A stretch of DNA of 33,644 bases from Verrucomicrobiota bacterium (GTDB lineage Bacteria > Verrucomicrobiota > Verrucomicrobiia > Limisphaerales > JACRJY01): NCBI GenBank assembly GCA_016235585.1, contig JACRJY010000070.1, forward strand, positions 1 to 33,644, written 5' to 3'. The position numbers and the translations under genes are program-made. This document shows positions 1 to 8,527 of the stretch, in pieces. The notes under the pieces are model-generated. The model searched no databases. It was not told where the DNA came from and worked only from the letters and a program-made list of their open reading frames with translations. How positions within the stretch are numbered: position 1 is the stretch's first letter; each line of letters starts with the position of its first letter.

Positions 1-2
1 AG

Positions 3-929
3 TCGCCAGAATTGTCGGAAGTTCAAATTTCCCGCACAGCCCACGAGACAGGCAAGATGCCTGTCCCACTACAAAAACCTTGCGGCGAGGAGCAGCTTTA
101 CAAGGCGCTGGTGCTCGGCTTGCGCGATTACCTGCACAAGTGCGGCTTCAAGTCGGCGGTGCTCGGCTTGAGCGGCGGCATTGATTCCGCGCTGACTGCG
201 GTGCTCGCGGTGGCGGCGCTCGGCAAAGAAAACGTGCGCGGCGTTTCGCTGCCGTCGCGATTTTCCTCGCAAGGCAGCCTCGACGACGCGCGGATCCTCG
301 CGGAGAACCTCGGCATCCAATACGACGTGGTGGCGATTCAGCCGGCGTTCGAGGCGGTGAAGGGGTTGTTGAAGCCCATCTTCGCCGGGCGCACCGAGGA
401 CACGACGGAGGAAAACATCCAGGCGCGGCTGCGCGGCGTGATTCTCATGGCGATGTCGAACAAGTTCGGCTCGCTGCTGCTCACCACGGGCAACAAGAGC
501 GAGCTGGCCGTGGGCTACTGCACGCTTTACGGCGATATGTGCGGCGGCCTCGCCGTGATCAGCGACGTGCCGAAGGTCATGGTTTATCGCCTCTCGAAAT
601 GGATCAATCGCGAGCGCGAAATCATCCCCGACGCCTCCATCACCAAGGCACCTTCCGCCGAATTGCGCCCGGATCAAAAGGATCAGGACTCACTGCCGCC
701 CTACGAAGATCTCGACGCGATTCTCGACGCCTACGTGGTGGACGTGAAGTCGCGCGTGGAAATCATCGCCGCCGGCCACGCCGAGGCGACGGTGAGCCGC
801 GTGCTCAAGCTGATTGACGCGAGCGAATACAAGCGCCGCCAGGCCGCGCCCGGATTGAAGGTGACAAGCAAGGCGTTTGGCGTGGGGCGGCGCGTGCCGG
901 TGGCGCAACGGTATCGCGAGGCGTCGTAA
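3..929 (+). CDS. nadE: NAD synthetase, synthetase domain (5' end outside window)
   Basis: This is the ATP-dependent synthetase part of NAD+ synthetase, which amidates deamido-NAD+ in the last step of NAD biosynthesis. The frame is open to the window edge, so the gene is probably cut. A TTG at 12 could start it, but the sequence resembles the C-terminal half of the two-domain glutamine-dependent enzyme, whose N-terminal half is a nitrilase-type glutaminase. Counting from that TTG, the PP-loop SGGIDS lies near residues 54-59. [18 protein letters not shown] and the lysine/aspartate-rich [23 protein letters not shown] follow, as expected for ATP and substrate binding. A 19-nt palindrome (47-65) is translated in frame just before the domain begins. 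The gene ends 17 bp before the next gene on the same strand. The family is certain; whether an N-terminal domain exists upstream cannot be seen. Confidence 0.9.
   Translation, partial: SPELSEVQISRTAHETGKMPVPLQKPCGEEQLYKALVLGLRDYLHKCGFKSAVLGLSGGIDSALTAVLAVAALGKENVRGVSLPSRFSSQGSLDDARILAENLGIQYDVVAIQPAFEAVKGLLKPIFAGRTEDTTEENIQARLRGVILMAMSNKFGSLLLTTGNKSELAVGYCTLYGDMCGGLAVISDVPKVMVYRLSKWINREREIIPDASITKAPSAELRPDQKDQDSLPPYEDLDAILDAYVVDVKSRVEIIAAGHAEATVSRVLKLIDASEYKRRQAAPGLKVTSKAFGVGRRVPVAQRYREAS
47..65. repeat. short palindrome inside nadE
   Basis: The arms gacaggca and tgcctgtc are perfect inverted repeats separated by 3 nt. The palindrome is translated as part of an HETGKMPVP-like peptide between the expected glutaminase and synthetase domains. 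It looks like a dispersed REP-type palindrome tolerated in a linker. No second copy is seen in the window. Confidence 0.6.
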
Positions 930-946
930 CTTTTTTCGACCAGCCT

Positions 947-1771
947 GTGTTCAAGCTCGCGCTAATCCAGATGCGGGTGGAGGGTGGCCGCCCGGTGGAG
1001 AATCTCCGGCAGGCAGAGGATTTCATCGCACAGGCGGCGAAGGCCGGAGCGGCAGTGGTCGTGCTGCCGGAGACGCTGGACTTCGGCTGGGGACACAGTT
1101 CAGCGCGTGCAGGTGCCGGAGAAATTCCCGGTGGTGAATCGTGCGAGCGATTGCGCGTGGCGGCGAAACGTCACGGCGTCTTCGTCTGCGCCGGGCTGGT
1201 GGAGCGGGCGGGCGACAAGCTTTTCAACGCGGCGGTGTTCATCAATCCCGCCGGCGAAATTCTTCTCCACCATCGCAAGCTCAACGAACTCGACATCGCA
1301 CACGGCCTTTACGCACAGGGCGACCGGCTGGCGGTGGCGCACACGCCGCTGGGCACGTTCGGCGTGATGATTTGCGCCGATGCCTTCGCGCGCGGGCAGG
1401 TGGTGAGCCGCACGCTTGGCCTGATGGGTGCGGACATCATTCTCTCGCCGTCCGCGTGGGCAATGCCGGCGGAGCATGACAACGCGAAGGAACCTTACGG
1501 TAAACTCTGGCTGGAGAACTACGGCGCTGCGGCGCGTGATTTCCGGATGTGGATCGCCGGTTGCAGCAACGTCGGCTGGGTGAGCGAGGGCGCGTGGAAG
1601 GGCCGCAAGTGCATCGGCTGCTCGCTGGTCATCGGGCCGGATGGGAAGCAGGTTGTGATGGGGCCTTACGGCGGAAACGCGGAGACGATTCTTTACGTGG
1701 ATGTGAAGTTGAAGCCGCGTCCGGCGCGTGGCGATCAGTGGGAGAAGTGTTGGAATCAGGGACTCTCGTAG
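947..1771 (+). CDS. nitrilase-superfamily carbon-nitrogen hydrolase
   Basis: This 274-residue protein belongs to the carbon-nitrogen hydrolase superfamily, which hydrolyses amides or nitriles through a Glu-Lys-Cys triad. The triad is visible: E42 in LPETLDFGW, K111 in HHRKLNEL and C143 in MICADAF. Length matches a single-domain cytoplasmic amidase. The start is a GTG 17 bp after the nadE stop, so the two genes probably form one transcription unit. The NAD synthetase glutaminase domain belongs to the same superfamily, so this could supply ammonia in trans or be an unrelated omega-amidase-like enzyme. The substrate cannot be read from sequence. The next gene converges from the other strand. Confidence 0.85.
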   Translation: MFKLALIQMRVEGGRPVENLRQAEDFIAQAAKAGAAVVVLPETLDFGWGHSSARAGAGEIPGGESCERLRVAAKRHGVFVCAGLVERAGDKLFNAAVFINPAGEILLHHRKLNELDIAHGLYAQGDRLAVAHTPLGTFGVMICADAFARGQVVSRTLGLMGADIILSPSAWAMPAEHDNAKEPYGKLWLENYGAAARDFRMWIAGCSNVGWVSEGAWKGRKCIGCSLVIGPDGKQVVMGPYGGNAETILYVDVKLKPRPARGDQWEKCWNQGLS

Positions 1772-1889
1772 CTCGTCCTTCCGATGACTGGCGGACAGGC
1801 GGACATCACGGCTTCCCGCTGGGCAGCACTCGCACGGTCAATGACGACGCGGCGCTGGCGGTTCGATGGACGCGCTGTGTCGCCTTCAT

Positions 1890-2843
1890 TCAATTGCCGA
1901 AAAACGGGAAGAGCCGTTTCAACTCCGCCTGGTCCGGCTGGCGGCCGTATTCGCAGACTTCAAAGGCCTCGGCGTGCTTCACTTTCGCCCCGGCGTCCGT
2001 GCCGTGCCAGTTCACGAGTTCGCCGCGGAACCGGTCGGCGAGCGCCATGAAGCGCGCGCGCTGGCCGTCGCGCACTTCGCGCACGCGCTTCGTGCGCTGC
2101 TCCGGCGTTGTGGGAATCAACCCGATGTGGCCGAGCGCGCCGCCTTCGAGGAACTGCGATTCCATCACCGCCAGCGCGTCGAGCTTCTTCTCAATGACGG
2201 AATCAATGGCGATGGCGATGTCGGGTTTCGAAGGCTGCGGCTTCTGGAAACGGTCGGTGTAATACATGAACACGGGATTTTTTTGGAGCGGCGGCACGTC
2301 CGGGCAGATGAACGGCACGGCGACCATGAACGCCGCGTCCTGCACGAGCACGCCGGTGTAACGATGGTCGGGATGATAATCGTTCGGGCGCGGCGCAAGC
2401 ACGAGGTCGGCGTTCCACTCGCGGATAAGGCGGATGATTTTCTGGCGGTTCTCCAGCGTGGGCATGAGTTCGCCATCGTGAATGTCGAGCACCTCGACGG
2501 TGGTGCCGAGGATTTGCGCGGCCTTTTCCACCTCGGCCTTGCGCCGACGCGCGAGCGGCCCGCCCGCCTCGCGCCAGTGGCCGATGTCGCCGTTGGTGAC
2601 GGCGACGAGCTTGACCTTGTGCCCGCGCGCGGCCCACATCGCGCTCGCGCCCCCGGCCTGCAGTTCGCAGTCGTCCGGATGCGCGCCGAAACAGATGATG
2701 CGAAGCTTGCCGTCGTCCGGCGGCGCGGCGGCGTTGCCCGCGAATGAAAACAGACAAACCGCCAGGGCCAGGGCGCGCGCCAGCGGGTGCGGGCAGCGGG
2801 GCGCGGCGCGTTTGGAAAACAACGGTGAGGATGAGGCGTTCAT
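1890..2843 (-). CDS. exported PIG-L/LmbE-type deacetylase
   Basis: This 317-residue protein belongs to the PIG-L (LmbE-like) zinc-dependent N-deacetylase family, which removes acetyl groups from N-acetylglucosamine-type sugars. The zinc-binding signature AHPDD is at residues 54-58, and the second metal and catalytic region HPDHRYTG starts at residue 157. Residues about 20-40 form a hydrophobic, alanine-rich segment ending NAAA, read as a signal peptide, so the enzyme should act outside the cytoplasm. It is transcribed alone, convergent with the nitrilase gene and divergent from the SufT-like gene across a repeat-rich gap. The exact substrate is unknown; members cleave mycothiol precursors, GPI intermediates or antibiotic sugars. 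Confidence 0.85.
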   Translation of the reverse strand: MNASSSPLFSKRAAPRCPHPLARALALAVCLFSFAGNAAAPPDDGKLRIICFGAHPDDCELQAGGASAMWAARGHKVKLVAVTNGDIGHWREAGGPLARRRKAEVEKAAQILGTTVEVLDIHDGELMPTLENRQKIIRLIREWNADLVLAPRPNDYHPDHRYTGVLVQDAAFMVAVPFICPDVPPLQKNPVFMYYTDRFQKPQPSKPDIAIAIDSVIEKKLDALAVMESQFLEGGALGHIGLIPTTPEQRTKRVREVRDGQRARFMALADRFRGELVNWHGTDAGAKVKHAEAFEVCEYGRQPDQAELKRLFPFFGN

Positions 2844-2948
2844 GATTTTGGTGCGGCTGAAGATTGGCTATTGCGTAACGCCGTCCGCGGCGCGGAGCAA
2901 GGCGAAAGCGCAGTCACGCGGGGCGCAACTTGCCACCATCACTCAACT

Positions 2949-2979
2949 CCCTCTCCTCCACGCGGAGTGGAGGAGAGGG
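2949..2979. repeat. palindromic repeat, ccctctcc family, copy 1
   Basis: A 13-bp perfect stem (2949-2961 with 2967-2979) is built on ccctctcc/ggagaggg and closed by a 5-nt loop. It lies in the 334-bp non-coding gap between the deacetylase and SufT-like genes. Related copies are at 3043-3074, 26476-26504 and 26576-26602. There is no T-run, so it is not an obvious terminator. Confidence 0.75.
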
Positions 2980-3042
2980 TCGGGGAGAGGAGGTGGGGGT
3001 GGACATCCAACGGTCAACGGCATCGGCAGCCCCTCTCCCCAA

Positions 3043-3074
3043 CCCTCTCCCCGCGCTCCGCTGCGGGGAGAGGG
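3043..3074. repeat. palindromic repeat, ccctctcc family, copy 2
   Basis: A 12-bp perfect stem (3043-3054 with 3063-3074) has the same ccctctcccc/ggggagaggg core as copy 1 and an 8-nt loop. Flanking pyrimidine-rich text (3031-3042) repeats part of the arm. Apart from these two hairpins and a possible promoter near 3145-3171, the gap 2844-3177 holds nothing recognisable. Confidence 0.75.
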
Positions 3075-3144
3075 AGTCGGGCATGGCGGCGATGCCAAGT
3101 TGCGCCCAGCGCATTTTTTCCGCAGAGCAAGGAATTGATTTGCT

Positions 3145-3171
3145 TTGCACTCCGGCAGGAACGGTTATATT
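3145..3171 (+). promoter_or_regulatory. possible promoter of the SufT-like gene
   Basis: TATATT at 3166-3171 is a good -10 box, and TTGCAC at 3145-3150 could be a -35 box, although the 15-nt spacer is short. The -10 ends 6 nt before the ATG at 3178, so a transcript from it would be nearly leaderless, which agrees with the absence of a Shine-Dalgarno. Confidence 0.3.
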
Positions 3172-3177
3172 GCCCGC

Positions 3178-3717
3178 ATGAGCAGTGATAATTCAGTCGC
3201 ATTGAAACGGGATTGCGAGGCGGTGCAGATTCCCGTGGGCAGCACCGTCACCCTGCACGCCGGCACGCCGGTAAGCATCTCGCAGACGCTCGGCGGCACC
3301 TTCACGGTCTATTCGATGGGCGGCCTCTTCCGCATCGCGGGCCGCGACGCCGACGCGCTCGGCCTTGACGCGCCCGCGCCGGAGATCGCCCCCGTCGCCA
3401 GCGGCGTGACCGAGTCGCTCGTCTGGGAAGTGTTGAAAACCTGCTACGACCCGGAAATCCCCGTGAACATCGTGGATCTGGGGCTGGTCTACGACCTCGG
3501 CATCGAGCCGATGGCGAGCGGCAACAAAAAAGTCTTCGTGAAGATGACCCTCACCGCGCCCGGCTGCGGCATGGGTGCGACCATCGCCGCCGATGCGCAG
3601 CAGAAGCTCCTCGCCCTCCCCGACGTGGAAGACGCCAGCGTCGAAGTCGTCTGGGATCCGCCGTGGCACCAGTCCATGATCACCGCCGAGGGCCGGAAGG
3701 TTCTGGGGCTGGCGTAA
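3178..3717 (+). CDS. sufT: SufT-like Fe-S cluster assembly protein (MIP18/DUF59 family)
   Basis: This 179-residue protein matches the SufT type of MIP18/DUF59 protein, an auxiliary factor in maturation of iron-sulfur proteins. The N-terminal part has the characteristic LKRDCEAVQIPVG stretch (residues 9-21). The DUF59 domain follows from about residue 78, with DPEIPVNIVDLGLVYDL at 91-107 and the conserved cysteine C130 in TLTAPGCGMG. It ends with VVWDPPWHQSMI, typical of the family. I chose the ATG at 3178 over an in-frame TTG at 3145 because it begins immediately before the conserved region. No other suf genes are visible nearby; the next gene starts 39 bp downstream on the same strand. Confidence 0.85.
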   Translation: MSSDNSVALKRDCEAVQIPVGSTVTLHAGTPVSISQTLGGTFTVYSMGGLFRIAGRDADALGLDAPAPEIAPVASGVTESLVWEVLKTCYDPEIPVNIVDLGLVYDLGIEPMASGNKKVFVKMTLTAPGCGMGATIAADAQQKLLALPDVEDASVEVVWDPPWHQSMITAEGRKVLGLA

Positions 3718-3756
3718 CCGCGCCCCGGCCCGCGGAAGGAACCGCGCCTCCGCCCC

Positions 3757-4821
3757 ATGACCTCTGACGAGCCAAAGCGATTGTCTGTGACCGCCGTGCG
3801 GCACCCGGTCCTTGTCGCGCTGCTCATTTCCCTGCTCATCCACGGCGGCGGCTACGGAGTTTTTTACGCGGCGAAAAAGTTTGGCTGGAAACCACCGACG
3901 ATGCCGAAGTGGCTGCGGGTTCTCAGCGAGGAAAAACTGCCCGCGCTGGTCAGATCCATGGAAATCAAACCGCTCGCGCCGAAAGCCCTCGAACCGATGC
4001 CGACGCTGACGCTGATCGAAATTGATCCCAGCCTCGCCGTGCCGGAGCCGCCGAAGGACGCCAAGTTTTATTCCGCCGTCAACGCCAAGGCCGCGAATCC
4101 TGACCTCCAGATCGAAGCCGACAAGCCGAAGATTGACGGCAAGCAGGACAAGGTGCCGAAACTCGCCGACGCGCCGAAGCCGCAGCCCAAGCCATTGCAG
4201 CCGCAAGCGCCGCAGAAAACCGTCGAGCCAAAGCCGCAGCCGGAAGTGGTGAGGACTTCGCCGGAGAAGAAGGCTGTTCCCAAACCCGAAGCCCCCAAGC
4301 CCGCCGAAACCAAAACTCCCGGCGACCTCGCACTCGCCCGGCCCAGTCCGGTGCCGACCACGGGCGAGAAAAATTTAACGCCAGAAAAACCCGAGTCCGC
4401 CCCGCCCAAGCGCAGCCCGCCGCGCACCATTGCCGAGGCGCTCCAGCGGCAGCCGCAGCTCGCCGGGCAAAAGATGAAGCAGGAGGGCGGTGTGCGGAAC
4501 CTGCGGCTCGAAGCCTCGCAGGACGCGCGGGCCACGCCCTTCGGCGCGTATGACCTCGCCATCGTGCAGATTGTGCAGCAGGAGTGGTATAACATCTTGG
4601 CGGACAAATTCTGCCCCGGCGGCAAGGTCGTCATCGAGTTTCGGATGCTGCAAAACGGGCGCGTGGAAAACGTCCGCATCGCCGAGAACGAAGTGGGCGA
4701 ACTGTTCGGCCTCTACTGCCAGCTCGCCGTCACCAAGCCGCGCTTCGACCCGTGGCCCGGCGACATGAGGCGGCTCTTCGGCGAGCACCGCGACGTGCGG
4801 TTCACGTTTTATTACAATTAA
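3757..4821 (+). CDS. TonB/TolA-like periplasmic-spanning protein
   Basis: This 354-residue protein has the build of a TonB or TolA energy transducer. A short cytoplasmic N-terminus is followed by one membrane anchor (about residues 17-40), a long proline/lysine/alanine-rich stretch (about 70-225, many PKP and PQPK repeats) that could span the periplasm, and a C-terminal globular domain (about 250-354). That domain contains FCPGGKVVIEFRMLQNGRVENVRIAEN, which resembles the TonB/TolA C-terminal fold. No exbB or exbD is next to it, so the partner complex is unknown. It follows the SufT-like gene by 39 bp and precedes the small membrane-protein gene by 15 bp, so all three may be co-transcribed. 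Confidence 0.7.
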   Translation: MTSDEPKRLSVTAVRHPVLVALLISLLIHGGGYGVFYAAKKFGWKPPTMPKWLRVLSEEKLPALVRSMEIKPLAPKALEPMPTLTLIEIDPSLAVPEPPKDAKFYSAVNAKAANPDLQIEADKPKIDGKQDKVPKLADAPKPQPKPLQPQAPQKTVEPKPQPEVVRTSPEKKAVPKPEAPKPAETKTPGDLALARPSPVPTTGEKNLTPEKPESAPPKRSPPRTIAEALQRQPQLAGQKMKQEGGVRNLRLEASQDARATPFGAYDLAIVQIVQQEWYNILADKFCPGGKVVIEFRMLQNGRVENVRIAENEVGELFGLYCQLAVTKPRFDPWPGDMRRLFGEHRDVRFTFYYN

Positions 4822-4836
4822 ACCAGCTCTGCTTTT

Positions 4837-5142
4837 ATGAGACTATCGGGCGGCAGGTTAAGTTGGTATGATCTCATCATCTTTGGTCTCTCCATAATGA
4901 TTGTATTTCCGGACAAAGTTTTGAATTGGATCGGTGAAAGAACCGGCAAAGCGTTTGGGTGGTGGCATATTGTCTTACTTGAGATCATTGCCGTTGGCTT
5001 GTTAATCATCGCGATGACCTTGCTAATGCCGATTTATCCGAAACTTTATTGGTGGTATCCGTTGCTATGCATCGGTGTGTCCGGAGTGATCCGAATGCTC
5101 ATGTGGTTTATTTCTGAAATGTTTGGCTTTGACGACGAGTAG
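4837..5142 (+). CDS. small multi-pass membrane protein, unknown function
   Basis: This 101-residue protein is not recognised. It has about three hydrophobic segments (roughly residues 9-26, 44-66 and 70-92) with aromatic residues at the ends (FGWWH, YWWYP) and a short acidic tail, so it is probably an inner-membrane protein. Its base composition is clearly more AT-rich than the genes on either side, which suggests a recent arrival or relaxed constraint. It begins 15 bp after the TonB-like gene. Because its composition and codon use differ from that gene, the operon link is uncertain. Confidence 0.6.
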   Translation: MRLSGGRLSWYDLIIFGLSIMIVFPDKVLNWIGERTGKAFGWWHIVLLEIIAVGLLIIAMTLLMPIYPKLYWWYPLLCIGVSGVIRMLMWFISEMFGFDDE

Positions 5143-5236
5143 CAGCACCGAAGGCGCGGCTGAATTTGAACACGCCTCCCGACTTTCAGGCTCAAAAAGC
5201 TTGCTTTCCCCCCGCCGCGCAGGCGTTGATTAGCCC

Positions 5237-6469
5237 ATGGGATTCTCAAATTTCGGCCTGTCCGCCCCGATTCTGGAAGGCGTGAAGGCCATGGGTTATG
5301 TTGACCCGACGCCGATCCAGTTGCGCGCCATTCCGCTGGTGATGGAGGGGCGCGACGTCATCGGCAGCGCACAGACGGGCACGGGCAAGACGGCGGCGTT
5401 CGCGCTGCCGATGCTCACCAAGCTCCAGCAGCACGGCGGCGGCACGCGCCTGCTCGTGCTGGAGCCGACGCGCGAACTCGCCGCGCAGGTGGAGACGGCC
5501 TTCCGCGACTTCGCGCGCTTCACGAACCTCGAGGTCGCCGTGATCTACGGCGGCGTCGGCTACGGCAACCAGGAGACCGCGCTGCGCCGGGGCGTGGACG
5601 TGCTCATCGCCACGCCGGGCCGCCTGCTCGACCACATCCAGCGCGGCACGTGCAAGCTGGACAAGGTGGAATTCCTCGTGGTGGACGAGGCCGATCGGAT
5701 GCTCGACATGGGCTTCCTGCCCGATGTGAAACGCATCATCGAGCGCACGCCGCGCCAGCGCCACACTTCGCTTTTCTCCGCCACGATGCCGCCGGAGATT
5801 GAAACACTCGTCCGCTGGGCGATGAAAACCCCGGAGATCGTCGAGATCGGCGCGCGCCGCACACCCGCCGAAACGGTGAAGCACGTCGTGTATCCCGTGT
5901 CGCAGGATCAGAAGAGCGATTTGCTCCGCGCGCTGCTGGAAAAGGTGAATTACGACTCGGTAATCATCTTCTGCCGCACCAAGCACGGCGCCGACCGCGT
6001 TGGCGGCATGCTCAAGAAGAACAACCACGCCGTCGCCATCCTGCACTCGAACCGCACGCAGCGCGAACGCGAGCAGGCGCTGAACGGTTTTCGCGAGGGT
6101 AAATTCGAGGTGCTCGTCGCCACGGACATCGCCGCGCGCGGGCTGGACATCGCGGACGTGAGCCACGTCATCAACTACGACGTGCCGCAGCACGCGGAAG
6201 ATTACGTGCATCGCATCGGGCGCACGGGCCGCGCGCAGGCTTCGGGCGACGCCTTCACGCTGATGGTGGCCGAGGACGCGCGGCACATGGCGTCCATCGA
6301 GCGCTTCATCAGCCAGAAAATCCCGCACGTGAAGCTCGACGACTTCAACTACAAATACACCGTGCTCTTCGACGAGGGGAAGCCGAACACCCAGCCGCTG
6401 TCCGAGCGGCGCATTCGCGGCGTGCGGATGCGCGGCGGCTACTTCTTCGGCCCGGCGCGGAGAAGATAA
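5237..6469 (+). CDS. DEAD-box RNA helicase, RhlE-like
   Basis: This 410-residue protein is an ATP-dependent RNA helicase. In order it shows the Q motif (FSNFGLSAPIL...YVDPTPIQ), Walker A AQTGTGKT, PTRELA (Ia), a GG motif, TPGR (Ib), DEAD (VVDEADRML), SAT (FSATMP), then the second RecA domain with IIFCRTKHGAD, ATDIAARGLDI and HRIGRTGR. The C-terminal extension is short and basic (MRGGYFFGPARRR), as in RhlE-type proteins that help fold or unwind rRNA and mRNA in the cold. A second, similar helicase lies at 8528-9778 with one gene between, so the two are paralogues. The ATG at 5237 sits just before the Q motif and has no clear Shine-Dalgarno. Confidence 0.92.
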   Translation: MGFSNFGLSAPILEGVKAMGYVDPTPIQLRAIPLVMEGRDVIGSAQTGTGKTAAFALPMLTKLQQHGGGTRLLVLEPTRELAAQVETAFRDFARFTNLEVAVIYGGVGYGNQETALRRGVDVLIATPGRLLDHIQRGTCKLDKVEFLVVDEADRMLDMGFLPDVKRIIERTPRQRHTSLFSATMPPEIETLVRWAMKTPEIVEIGARRTPAETVKHVVYPVSQDQKSDLLRALLEKVNYDSVIIFCRTKHGADRVGGMLKKNNHAVAILHSNRTQREREQALNGFREGKFEVLVATDIAARGLDIADVSHVINYDVPQHAEDYVHRIGRTGRAQASGDAFTLMVAEDARHMASIERFISQKIPHVKLDDFNYKYTVLFDEGKPNTQPLSERRIRGVRMRGGYFFGPARRR

Positions 6470-6531
6470 GACACAGCACGCCTGCCCAGCGGTGGCAAAG
6501 GTGCGCGGAGCCAGTCAACTCTCACCAGCGA

Positions 6532-8301
6532 ATGGCTTCATTGCTCTTAACCGAATCCATGCAGTTGAAACGGGGAGCGCGACCGTCCCGGTCGCCCCCG
6601 TCGGCGTCCCGCCGACGGGTTTGCGGCGAACCCACCGCCCACCAAACGGTGCGTCTGACTGGCGCGGGGAAGTTTTCGGCGGGACGCCGAAAACCGCGGG
6701 CGAGACGCCACGCGCTCCCCATTCCACTGCATGGGTTCGGCTTAAAGGAACGACTTTCAGACCTCCACCGTCTTGCGGGCATTCTGCTGCTGGCGCTGGG
6801 CTGGTTTTCAGTGAGCGGCGCGGACATCCGCCCGTTCAAAATCAAAGTCGTGGACACGGAGACGGGACGCGGCGTGCCGCTGGTGGAATTGACCACGGTG
6901 AACCACCTGCGCTTTGTCACCGACAGCGCGGGGCTGGTGGCATTCGCCGAGCCGGGGCTGCTCGGTCAGGAGGTTTTTTTCAGCGTGCGGAGCCACGGCC
7001 ATGTATTTGCCAAGGACGGTTTCGGCTACGCCGGCAAGGCCTTGAAGACCACGCCGGGCGGCGCGGCGGAAATCAAAATCAAGCGGCTCAACATTGCCGA
7101 GCGCCTCTATCGGGTCACGGGACAGGGAATTTACCGCGACAGCGTGCGGCTCGGCGAAAAAACTCCCGTGACCGAGCCGTTGTTGAACAGCCAGATCACG
7201 GGCCAGGACTCGGTGCAGGCGGCGGTCTATCGCGGGAAGATTTACTGGTTCTGGGGCGACACGGATCGCGCGCGGTATCCGCTGGGAAATTTCCACACGA
7301 CCGGCGCAATCTCGGAACTGCCCGCCAACGGCGGCCTCGCGCCCGCGACTGGTGTGAACCTGCGCTACTTCACCAATGGCGAGGGGTTCGCCAGGGAGAT
7401 GGTTCCCAACCAGGCCGAGGGGCCGGTGTGGATTCAAGGCCTGCTGACCGTCTCCGACGAAACGGGCCGCGAACGGCTCGTGACGCATTACACGCGCGTC
7501 AAAGATTTGAGCAAAATTCTGGAGCACGGCCTCGCGGTCTTCAATGACGAGGCGGAGCGCTTCGACAAACTGGTGGAATTCGATGTGAAGGACACCGTGC
7601 GCTGCCCGGACGGACACGCGACGCGCGTGAGCGAGGGCGGCGCGAATTATTTTTACTTCTCCAATCCCTATCCCACCGTGCGCGTGAAGGCGCGGTTCAA
7701 AAGCCTGCAAGACCAGAACAACTACGAGGTCTTCACGTGCCTTGAACCGGGCACGAAGTTTTCCAAGTTCAGCGCGCGCGTGGAGCGCGACGCGCAGGGC
7801 AGGGTGGTTTATGGCTGGAAGGAAAACTCCTCGCCGATGAACACCGTGGACGAACGGGAACTGCTCAAGCAGGGCAAGCTCAAGCCGGAGGAGGCGCGCT
7901 TCCAGTTGCAGGACGCGGCCACGCAGAAGCCGGTGGTGATGCACACTGGCACGGTGAACTGGAACGCGCACCGCCGGAAATGGATCCTGCTCGGCGTCGA
8001 GACCGGCGGCACGTCGTTCCTCGGCGAAGTGTGGTATGCCGAGGCGGATTCGCCCGCCGGCCCGTGGCGGCAGGCGGTGAAGATCGCCACGCACGAGTGC
8101 TACTCGTTCTACAATCCCGCGCACCACCCGTTTTTTGATGAGCAAGGCGGGCGGATCATTTATTTCGAGGGGACTTACACGCACACCTTCTCCGGCAACA
8201 AGCATCCGACCCCGTGGTATGACTACAACCAGGTAATGTATCGCCTCGACTTGGACAGCCCGCGCCTGCGTTCGCTGGATGGCAAATCAGGCGACCGATA
8301 A
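6532..8301 (+). CDS. exported protein of unknown function, possible beta-propeller
   Basis: This reading frame gives 589 residues, but the first 74 or so come from the MITE-like element and are low-complexity basic sequence. A signal-like hydrophobic segment (LAGILLLALGWFSVSGA) follows at residues 81-97, so the mature protein probably begins near residue 98. Possible starts are ATG 6532, ATG 6559 and GTG 6649. Residues about 100-180 resemble a carboxypeptidase-regulatory-like beta-sandwich (VVDTETGRGVPLVELTTVN). The remainder has motifs such as YRGKIYWFWGDTDRARYPLGNFHTTGA and MHTGTVNWNAHRRKWILLG, reminiscent of secreted five-bladed-propeller glycosidase-like proteins. I do not recognise the family and see no defining catalytic motif. 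It sits between the two DEAD-box helicase genes without obvious functional link. Confidence 0.7.
   Translation: MASLLLTESMQLKRGARPSRSPPSASRRRVCGEPTAHQTVRLTGAGKFSAGRRKPRARRHALPIPLHGFGLKERLSDLHRLAGILLLALGWFSVSGADIRPFKIKVVDTETGRGVPLVELTTVNHLRFVTDSAGLVAFAEPGLLGQEVFFSVRSHGHVFAKDGFGYAGKALKTTPGGAAEIKIKRLNIAERLYRVTGQGIYRDSVRLGEKTPVTEPLLNSQITGQDSVQAAVYRGKIYWFWGDTDRARYPLGNFHTTGAISELPANGGLAPATGVNLRYFTNGEGFAREMVPNQAEGPVWIQGLLTVSDETGRERLVTHYTRVKDLSKILEHGLAVFNDEAERFDKLVEFDVKDTVRCPDGHATRVSEGGANYFYFSNPYPTVRVKARFKSLQDQNNYEVFTCLEPGTKFSKFSARVERDAQGRVVYGWKENSSPMNTVDERELLKQGKLKPEEARFQLQDAATQKPVVMHTGTVNWNAHRRKWILLGVETGGTSFLGEVWYAEADSPAGPWRQAVKIATHECYSFYNPAHHPFFDEQGGRIIYFEGTYTHTFSGNKHPTPWYDYNQVMYRLDLDSPRLRSLDGKSGDR
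6538..6753. mobile_element. MITE-like element with long imperfect inverted repeats
   Basis: The two ends form an imperfect inverted repeat of about 44 bp (6538-6581 with 6711-6753). The innermost 10 bp are perfect (ggggagcgcg at 6572-6581, cgcgctcccc at 6711-6720), and the block starting ccatgcag is shared further out. Inside are three smaller hairpins: cgaccg/cggtcg near 6580-6594, cgtcggcg/cgccgacg near 6599-6617 and ttttcggcg/cgccgaaaa near 6674-6694. It has no gene of its own. It overlaps the apparent 5' end of the next coding region and supplies its in-frame start codons. No target duplication was found. Confidence 0.6.
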
Positions 8302-8527
8302 ACCTTGGATCTGGTGGCGTGAACGACGACCCAAGTTCACGCGCCATTGTTGGGAAATGGATTCATGTCTGCGGTTTCTGACGAGACTGGCCAGAGAGCG
8401 GGAATGACGATGAAACACCCCGTGGCAGATCCAGGCACGATGGTCAGTTGCGGTTGCGCCCCTCGCTCTCTCGCTGCGGCGTTTTAGATCGTGCTATCAG
8501 TTCAGCGGCTGCTACTCTCCTTCTTTT

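Noticed and set aside
2482-3138. 218-residue plus-strand frame
   Set aside because: It runs antisense to the deacetylase and then through the palindromic repeats; it has no protein-like motifs.
8317-8342. Terminator after the secreted-protein gene
   Set aside because: The 8-bp stem is not followed by a T-run, so it is noted only as a weak inverted repeat.
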